Part shown: positions 5,029 to 9,936 of the stretch, piece by piece | Layout of the letters: the number at the start of each line of letters is the position of its first letter | Position numbering within the stretch: the stretch's first letter is position 1 | Assembly: GCA_018056145.1 (NCBI GenBank) | Contig: JAGPGE010000154.1 | Span: forward strand, 1-9,936 | Source: Armatimonadota bacterium | Lineage (GTDB): Bacteria > Armatimonadota > Zipacnadia > Zipacnadales > JABUFB01 | Direction of reading: 5' to 3' | DNA: 9,936 bases | Notes under the pieces: model-generated | What the model was told of the DNA's origin: nothing | Database searches by the model: none | What the model saw: the letters and a program-made list of their open reading frames with translations, nothing else | Translations under genes and position numbers: made by a program

Positions 5029-7125
5029 ATGACGCCAGAGCTTCCCGCCGATCAGCCCGACTGCCAGCGCTGGATGTGGATTGAGCTGATCGGTTTCGAC
5101 AACTCCCGGCCCGACTACAACGTGCCCGCGTTCCTCGACAACGCCGGCTTCGTGCCGGACGGATTGTCGCTTCTCTTCTCCACGCCGGACTTCGTGCACC
5201 TGCACGAGGGTCTCGAGCGCGAGTTTGTCTTCCCGCCGGACTACTGTTCCTACGCCGGCAAGCCTTACAACGTGGAACGCGACCGGCAGGCCTGGACCAA
5301 CCATCAACTCAAGGGCCTCGTGGACGAACTCGGACGATATGGTGTGCCCGTCTACTTCACCCTCTTCAACCTGTTCGTCAGCGAGATCGACGGTGAGCTG
5401 TACCGCAGCCCGTGGTGCGACGCCCACCCGGAACTGATGGAGTTCACCCGCGACGGCCAGTCCGCCCAATGCCTCAATCCGCTCAAGCGATTTCCCGACG
5501 GCGGTTACTACGAGGACTTCCTGGTGTCGCGGCTGGTGGCCGTGGCTGAGGACTACGGTTTCGCGGGAGTTCACGCGGCCGACGGCTACAGCAGCCCGCG
5601 TCTGCCCATCTGGATGGCGGATTACTCGGACGACATGACCGAGCAGTTCGTGAGCATGATGGGCGTGGAGCTGCCGGACGGCATTGCCCCTGTTGCACCG
5701 CGGGGCCCCGTGCGCTCGACGGCGTGCACACCCCACGGCTGTGAAAAGCCCACCGAACCGGGAGCAGGTACCGAACCATCCCCGGGTGTGATCCGCGCTC
5801 GCGCGGACTTCATCTGGACCAACCTGCGCCGGGAATGGTGCGAGTTCTACGCCCGGCGGTTCGAGCGCCTTTACACGAAGATCTGCTCCGCGGTGCACCG
5901 GATTGGACGGCAGGTGACCTTCAACAACGCCTGGACCCGCGACCCCTTCGAGGCCTACGATCGCTACGGCATCGACTATCGCAGGATCGCCCGGACAGGA
6001 GTGGACCGGTTCTTTCTGGAAACCGTGGGCGCGGGAGTTTCCATCGGCGCCGAGAGCGGGTTTCGGGCCGACCTGCGCCACGAGCTCAACTTCATGCTCG
6101 CATTCACCAAAGCCTGTATCCCGGACATGCCCCTGCAGTGCCTCAACGCCACCGGCGATACCACGGAGAACTGGGACGTGCTCAACCACGCCCCTCCGGT
6201 CAGTGAGCGGGAGATCCTGACCCTGGGACACATGTTCGTGCAGGATGAGCGCGGGTTCCGGCACGCCTCGGACGGCCCGCTGGTGTGTCTCGCGGACGGC
6301 ATCAACCGACCCCAGTGGCAGTGGCTGCGGGAGAACTGGGTGGCGGGGTACGAGCGCCTGCCGGCGCGGGTCCTTGGCGCGACGGTAGTGTGGTCGAGTG
6401 CGGCCCTGGATGGGGAAATCGCGGATTACCCGGCGCGCCGAGTGCTGTCCCGGCAGCAGATCGCCGGGCGCCTGCAGAAGCTGGGGGCGCCCCTGCAGGT
6501 GGTAGCGGAGGCGGGGAGCGTCGGTGCCACTCGCGGGTGCCTGCTGGTGCCGAGGCCGGAGTTGCTGCCGGAAGACGAACTGAGGAAGGTCCTGGAGTAC
6601 CCGCACGGGCCAGTGGTGATGATCGGGCGGCAGGGAGTTGACCTACCTGGGGCTGACCTGGCTTTCGCCGAAGGATTCGGGCCGGACCAGCTTGCCTGCC
6701 GGGTCTACCACGCGGGCCGGGAACTGGCGGCGCCGGACCTACAACCCACCGCACAGGCTGACCTGCCCGAAGAGATCCCGAACCCGCCCAACTACCTGCA
6801 CGGCCTGTACTACCGCCCTGTCAGCCACGGATTCCTGGAGGCCTGCGCGGACCTGCTGACCGACCTGAGCGAAGTGCCGCGTGTGGTCGGAGATGAACCG
6901 GACCTGCGCCTGCTGGCCTTCGAAGCGCAGGATGGTTCTGTGCGGCTCTTGGTGGGCAATGAAGCGCATTTCTACGTGGTGGGACGGATCGATATGCTGC
7001 GCGAAGTGCGCAAGGTGAGCATCCGCAGCCACTTTCCGGGCAGGCCCATCCCGTATGATGGCCGCGTCATCGAAGTGCGCGTGCCGCCACGGGGGATGGT
7101 CGCATTGGACGTCGAGGCGGTGTGA
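5029..7125 (+). CDS. Putative TIM-barrel glycoside hydrolase-like protein
   Basis: This is a 698-residue protein with no signal peptide. The frame is open back to a GTG at 4948, but that start lies inside repeat copy R4; the ATG at 5029 follows AGGAG and begins just before the conserved-looking WMWIELIGFDN (15-25). Residues about 15-440 alternate strands and helices like a TIM barrel. HAADG (182-186) and FFLETVG (328-334) end strands, so D185 and E331 are candidate acids; this is inference. Residues about 445-540 resemble the amidotransferase-like domain of GH42-type enzymes. About the last 60 form a small beta-domain ending PPRGMVALDV. Residues 220-253 are a Pro/Gly/Thr-rich stretch unlike its surroundings. 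I recognise no specific family. Activity on an oligosaccharide is suggested by fold and neighbours only. Confidence 0.75.
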   Translation: MTPELPADQPDCQRWMWIELIGFDNSRPDYNVPAFLDNAGFVPDGLSLLFSTPDFVHLHEGLEREFVFPPDYCSYAGKPYNVERDRQAWTNHQLKGLVDELGRYGVPVYFTLFNLFVSEIDGELYRSPWCDAHPELMEFTRDGQSAQCLNPLKRFPDGGYYEDFLVSRLVAVAEDYGFAGVHAADGYSSPRLPIWMADYSDDMTEQFVSMMGVELPDGIAPVAPRGPVRSTACTPHGCEKPTEPGAGTEPSPGVIRARADFIWTNLRREWCEFYARRFERLYTKICSAVHRIGRQVTFNNAWTRDPFEAYDRYGIDYRRIARTGVDRFFLETVGAGVSIGAESGFRADLRHELNFMLAFTKACIPDMPLQCLNATGDTTENWDVLNHAPPVSEREILTLGHMFVQDERGFRHASDGPLVCLADGINRPQWQWLRENWVAGYERLPARVLGATVVWSSAALDGEIADYPARRVLSRQQIAGRLQKLGAPLQVVAEAGSVGATRGCLLVPRPELLPEDELRKVLEYPHGPVVMIGRQGVDLPGADLAFAEGFGPDQLACRVYHAGRELAAPDLQPTAQADLPEEIPNPPNYLHGLYYRPVSHGFLEACADLLTDLSEVPRVVGDEPDLRLLAFEAQDGSVRLLVGNEAHFYVVGRIDMLREVRKVSIRSHFPGRPIPYDGRVIEVRVPPRGMVALDVEAV

Positions 7126-7134
7126 GGCCAGGCA

Positions 7135-7154
7135 CCTGCCGCCCCTTCGGGGCT
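7135..7154 (-). repeat. Hairpin B, inverted copy after gene 3
   Basis: CCTGCC precedes a GCCCC-TTC-GGGGC hairpin (7141-7153), 9 nt after the gene 3 stop codon. Its reverse complement matches 4996-5015 at 19 of 20 positions. As at 4610-4629, the repeat is placed directly behind a gene and has no T-run. Confidence 0.75.
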
Positions 7155-7178
7155 CCGGGGTGAACTGGGCTCTGGTTT

Positions 7179-7243
7179 CACGGGTTCCGCTCCGCTTCGC
7201 TCCACTCCACCCGTGGCTATAGGCTGCCGTCCGCTTCGCGGGC
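7179..7243 (-). repeat. Two-hairpin repeat, copy R5 with substituted stems
   Basis: H2 has an entirely different stem, CACGGGT (7179-7185) with ACCCGTG (7209-7215), and a 23-nt pyrimidine-rich loop instead of 4 nt. The linker CTATAGGCTGCC (7217-7228) is recognisably the same. H1 is GTCCGC-TTC-GCGGGC (7229-7243), paired with one G-T wobble. Hairpin B lies 24 nt before H2. The remaining gap, 7244-7370, holds no gene, repeat or promoter that I can support. Confidence 0.7.
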
Positions 7244-7370
7244 TGTGACGCGACGGCGTCGGAGCTGGCGTCTGCAGCAGGCTCCGGGTTAACACAGGTC
7301 CCACCGGTCCATCCGTCGAACTGCGCCGGAGCGATCCGAAGTCCACGTCGAGACGGTTCACACACATAAC

Positions 7371-7376
7371 AGGAGA
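7371..7376 (+). promoter_or_regulatory. Ribosome binding site of the CE7 gene
   Basis: AGGAGA ends 7 nt before the ATG at 7384. It has the same CAGGAGA context as genes 2 and 3, but here no hairpin adjoins it. Confidence 0.8.
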
Positions 7377-7383
7377 CCCGCAC

Positions 7384-8346
7384 ATGCCACTGATCGACAT
7401 GCCGCTGGAGAAGCTGCTGCAGTACGAGGGACGCAATCCGCGCCCCGCCGACTTCGACCAGTACTGGGATGACGCCCTCGCCGAAATGCGGTCCGTGGAC
7501 GCCGATATCTCCCTTGAGCCCGCGCCCTTCAATGTGCCCGGGGCCGAGTGCTTCGACCTGTGGTTCACCGGAGTGCGGGGAGCGCGCGTCCACGCCAAGT
7601 ACCTGCGCCCGAAGGGCTCGGAGAAGCCCCACCCGGCGGCCTGCATGTTCCACGGGTACACCGGAAGTTCCGGCGACTGGTTCGACAAGCTGAGCTATGT
7701 CGCCATGGGCTTCAGCATCGCCGCATTGGACTGCCGCGGACAGGGCGGCAAGTCCGAGGACACCGGTGGCGTCAAGGGCAATACCCACCGCGGACACATC
7801 ATCCGCGGCCTGGACGATGAAAACCCGCACAACCTCCTGTTCCGCCACATCTACCTGGACACCGCGCAGCTTGCGGGCATTGTCATGGGTTTTGACGAGG
7901 TGGACGCGGAGCGCGTCTGCGCCATCGGCGGCTCTCAGGGCGGCGGGCTGACGCTGGCATGTGCCGCGCTTGAGCCCCGCATCCGCAAAGCTGTCCCGGT
8001 CTTTCCTTTCCTCTGCGACTACCTGCGGGTCTGGGAAATGGACCTCGCGCAGGGCGCATACGAGGAGCTGCGCACATACCTGAGGATGTTCGACCCGACC
8101 CACGCGCGCAAGGACCAGATCTTCACACGCCTTGGGTACATCGACGTGCAGTTCCTGGCGCCGCGGATCAAGGCTGATGTGCTCATGGGCGTCGGGCTCA
8201 TGGACACCATCTGCCCGCCGTCGACCCAGTATGCGGCATTCAACAAGATCACTTCGCCGAAGCAGACCATCATCTACCCCGACTTTGGCCACGAGGGCCT
8301 GCCGGGCTTTCATGACAGGGCCTTCGAGTTTATGAGCAGTTGGTAG
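7384..8346 (+). CDS. CE7 acetyl-xylan esterase / cephalosporin-C deacetylase
   Basis: This 320-residue alpha/beta hydrolase is the usual length for carbohydrate esterase family 7 (AXE1), which removes acetyl groups from xylo-oligosaccharides and small acetylated compounds. The family signatures are all present: HGYTG (90-94, Y92 oxyanion-hole residue), RGQG (118-121), GGSQGG (182-187, nucleophile S184, oxyanion Q185), D274 in GLMDTICPP, and H303 in FGHEG. The triad is therefore S184-D274-H303. There is no signal peptide, in keeping with cytoplasmic CE7 enzymes that deacetylate imported oligosaccharides. The N-terminal PRPADFDQYWDDALAE is also typical. Only 54 nt separate it from the next gene, so the two are probably co-transcribed. 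Physiological substrate is not determined; multimer formation (often hexamers in CE7) is family knowledge. Confidence 0.95.
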   Translation: MPLIDMPLEKLLQYEGRNPRPADFDQYWDDALAEMRSVDADISLEPAPFNVPGAECFDLWFTGVRGARVHAKYLRPKGSEKPHPAACMFHGYTGSSGDWFDKLSYVAMGFSIAALDCRGQGGKSEDTGGVKGNTHRGHIIRGLDDENPHNLLFRHIYLDTAQLAGIVMGFDEVDAERVCAIGGSQGGGLTLACAALEPRIRKAVPVFPFLCDYLRVWEMDLAQGAYEELRTYLRMFDPTHARKDQIFTRLGYIDVQFLAPRIKADVLMGVGLMDTICPPSTQYAAFNKITSPKQTIIYPDFGHEGLPGFHDRAFEFMSSW

Positions 8347-8360
8347 TGAAATGCGGCCAG

Positions 8361-8377
8361 GCCGCGCGATGCGCGGC
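8361..8377. repeat. 7-bp GC hairpin between genes 4 and 5
   Basis: GCCGCGC (8361-8367) pairs with GCGCGGC (8371-8377) around GAT. It lies 14 nt after the gene 4 stop and 12 nt before the Shine-Dalgarno sequence of gene 5. No T-run follows, so a terminator is unlikely. It may be an intercistronic structure or chance in GC-rich DNA. Confidence 0.4.
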
Positions 8378-8389
8378 GCCTGAGACCCT

Positions 8390-8396
8390 GGAGGAG
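8390..8396 (+). promoter_or_regulatory. Ribosome binding site of gene 5
   Basis: GGAGGAG ends 4 nt before the ATG at 8401. It is the strongest Shine-Dalgarno match in the window and supports that start, which opens a signal peptide. Confidence 0.85.
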
Positions 8397-8400
8397 CAAC

Positions 8401-9936
8401 ATGAAGCATCCAATCATGACCGGTCTTGCGCTGGTGATGCTCTGCGCAAGCGCGCTCTGCCAGCAGGTGGAGCAACGCGCGGTCTGGGCGCACTTCTCGG
8501 ACATCAAGGACCCGGAGACGCTCCAGAAGTCGGTGGATCGCATCGCCGCCGCGGGGATGAACGCCATTTACATTCTCGTCTGGTACAACGGTGGCCAGGC
8601 AACCTACGTGAGCGATATCTGCCCCATGCAGAGCGGAACGCCCGAGGGCTTCGACCCCCTGGGCGCGCTCATCGAAGCGGCGAAGCCGAAGGGCATCGAT
8701 GTCCACGCGTGGTTCGTCAACGGAAGCTATGGCCACGCGCGTCCGGGATTCGTCTTCACTAAGCACCCGGATTGGGAACTGCAGAGCGGCAGCGATTCCG
8801 GCGAGAAGTGGTATGACCTGGGCAAGGACGAAGTCCGCGCCTTCCAGCGGGATGTGATGCTGGAGTGCCTGCGCAAATACGACGTGGCGGGCATCCACTT
8901 CGACTACATCCGCTTCAATGGCCGGGGCATGTGCTACTGTCAAGAGTGCCAGAAACAGGTGCAGGACCAGTTCGGCATCCCGCCGGTGTCGGCGGTGAGC
9001 CCCACGTTCCCGCTGGCCAGCCAGATGAGCGGGAACCCGGTGGGCAAGCCCAGCACCGCGCAGGTGCTGGCGACCTTCGAAGATGGCGTGCCGGCGATCA
9101 CCCTCAACAGCCTCGGGAATGGGGAAGCTGCCCTGCTCAACTGGCAGGCGGAGAACACCGGAAATAAGGCGATTCCGGCGGTCGCGACGAAGCTGCTGGA
9201 GCGTTTCGGCGCGATCGGCAAGACCGTCTACCAGGTGCGCAATACGCCGACCACCGATCGCTATGGACTGAGCAGCCAGCAAAGGGGCATGGACTGGGTG
9301 CGCGGAATGGGCTGCAAGGTGTCGGCGGTCACCGATGCCGAGCTTGGCAAGGTGCCCGCCGGGGCGACTGTGCTCTTCACCGCCCAGTACCTGATCTCGC
9401 CCGACACGGCGGCGTGGCTGGAGCGGCACGTGAGCGCCGGCGGCAACGCGCTGTTCGTGGACGGACCGATCTTCGCCATCAAGGAACCCGCGCTGCAGCG
9501 GGTGCTCGGGCTCACGGGGGCGGAACGATATTTCAGCGCGATGCGGGTGATCAGCCCCGCGCCCGCCCAGGACATCATCATCCCCGGGCCGCCGGTGGAC
9601 CCGGAGATGGAGATGAGGCGCGCCGGGGCCTGGGAGCAGTTCCGGCGGAATGTGGTGACCGATCTCGTGCGCCAGGTCTACCAGGGCGCGAAGCAGATCA
9701 AGCCCGAGGCCCAGGTCTCCGCTGCGGTCTTCTACAACCGGGCGGCCGCCGACAGCGTCTGCCAGGACTGGTATGGCTGGCTGAGTGAGGGCATCATCGA
9801 CTATGTGCTGCCCATGGCCTACACCGAAGACAATGCGAAGCTCAGGGAAGCGCTGGACGAGTGGACCGCTTTCGACCCCGGCCTGGACCGAATCATCCCA
9901 GGGCTGTCCATCTACTCGAGAGCCCCGGGCGGCACT
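8401..9936 (+). CDS. Exported GHL10-type glycosyl-hydrolase-like protein, 3' partial
   Basis: The visible 512 residues stay open to the right edge. Residues 1-20 (Lys and His, then GLALVMLCASALC) form a signal peptide, probably cleaved near Q21; no clear lipobox is seen. The mature protein opens with RAVWAHFSD (26-34), as in the GHL10/DUF187 family (PF02638), a putative TIM-barrel glycosidase group. Further family marks are GIDVHAWFVNG (98-108), GIHFDYIRF (164-172), WEQFRRNVV (411-419), and DWYGWLSEGIIDYVLPMAY (456-474). D168 is a candidate catalytic residue. C178, C180 and C183 form a Cys cluster right after that strand. Residues about 190-408 are an insertion, the second half of which (about 273-385) resembles an amidotransferase-like domain. 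It is probably co-transcribed with the CE7 gene. Substrate unknown. Confidence 0.85.
   Translation, partial: MKHPIMTGLALVMLCASALCQQVEQRAVWAHFSDIKDPETLQKSVDRIAAAGMNAIYILVWYNGGQATYVSDICPMQSGTPEGFDPLGALIEAAKPKGIDVHAWFVNGSYGHARPGFVFTKHPDWELQSGSDSGEKWYDLGKDEVRAFQRDVMLECLRKYDVAGIHFDYIRFNGRGMCYCQECQKQVQDQFGIPPVSAVSPTFPLASQMSGNPVGKPSTAQVLATFEDGVPAITLNSLGNGEAALLNWQAENTGNKAIPAVATKLLERFGAIGKTVYQVRNTPTTDRYGLSSQQRGMDWVRGMGCKVSAVTDAELGKVPAGATVLFTAQYLISPDTAAWLERHVSAGGNALFVDGPIFAIKEPALQRVLGLTGAERYFSAMRVISPAPAQDIIIPGPPVDPEMEMRRAGAWEQFRRNVVTDLVRQVYQGAKQIKPEAQVSAAVFYNRAAADSVCQDWYGWLSEGIIDYVLPMAYTEDNAKLREALDEWTAFDPGLDRIIPGLSIYSRAPGGT

Noticed and set aside
6739..9429. A very long open frame on the minus strand across genes 3 to 5
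   Set aside because: It lies antisense to three well-supported genes, crosses their gaps, and has composition (many His, Arg, Gly) typical of the reverse of GC-rich codons. No domain is recognisable. The minus-strand frames at 4921-6606 and 3527-4522 fail for the same reasons.

Overview
The window is GC-rich DNA from what looks like a carbohydrate-degrading bacterium. Its genes recall uncultured Armatimonadota or Planctomycetota: many divergent TIM-barrel glycosidase-like proteins, a CE7 esterase, and long repeat-filled gaps between co-directional genes. That taxonomic guess rests on style only; there is no marker gene in the window.

All five genes are on the + strand. (1) The 3' part of a GH20-like glycosidase runs from the left edge to 2005. 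(2) A 692-residue GH20/GH67-type multidomain protein of unknown specificity lies at 2522-4600. (3) A 698-residue putative TIM-barrel hydrolase lies at 5029-7125. (4) A well-supported CE7 acetyl-xylan esterase / cephalosporin-C deacetylase lies at 7384-8346. (5) The 5' part of an exported GHL10-type (DUF187) glycosyl-hydrolase-like protein runs from 8401 past the right edge. A plausible joint role is breakdown of an acetylated, probably plant- or algal-type polysaccharide: gene 5 acts outside the cytoplasm, gene 4 removes acetyl groups, and genes 2 and 3 act on oligosaccharides in the cytoplasm. The substrate cannot be read from the sequence, and no transporter or regulator is visible.

The most unusual content is between the genes. 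Gaps 2006-2521, 4601-5028 and 7126-7383 carry five copies of a modular palindromic repeat. Each has a 13-15 nt hairpin (H1) with a 3-nt loop, a linker of exactly 12 nt containing TATAG, and a second hairpin (H2). In three copies a third hairpin (B) follows after 24-28 nt. Stem sequences differ between copies while pairing is largely kept, and copies occur in both orientations. The middle gap is arranged as a large imperfect inverted repeat around a ten-copy 13-bp tandem array, and its right edge overlaps the ribosome binding site of gene 3. A REP-like palindrome lies at 2386-2410. No RNA genes, CRISPR array, complete insertion sequence or canonical promoter was found.
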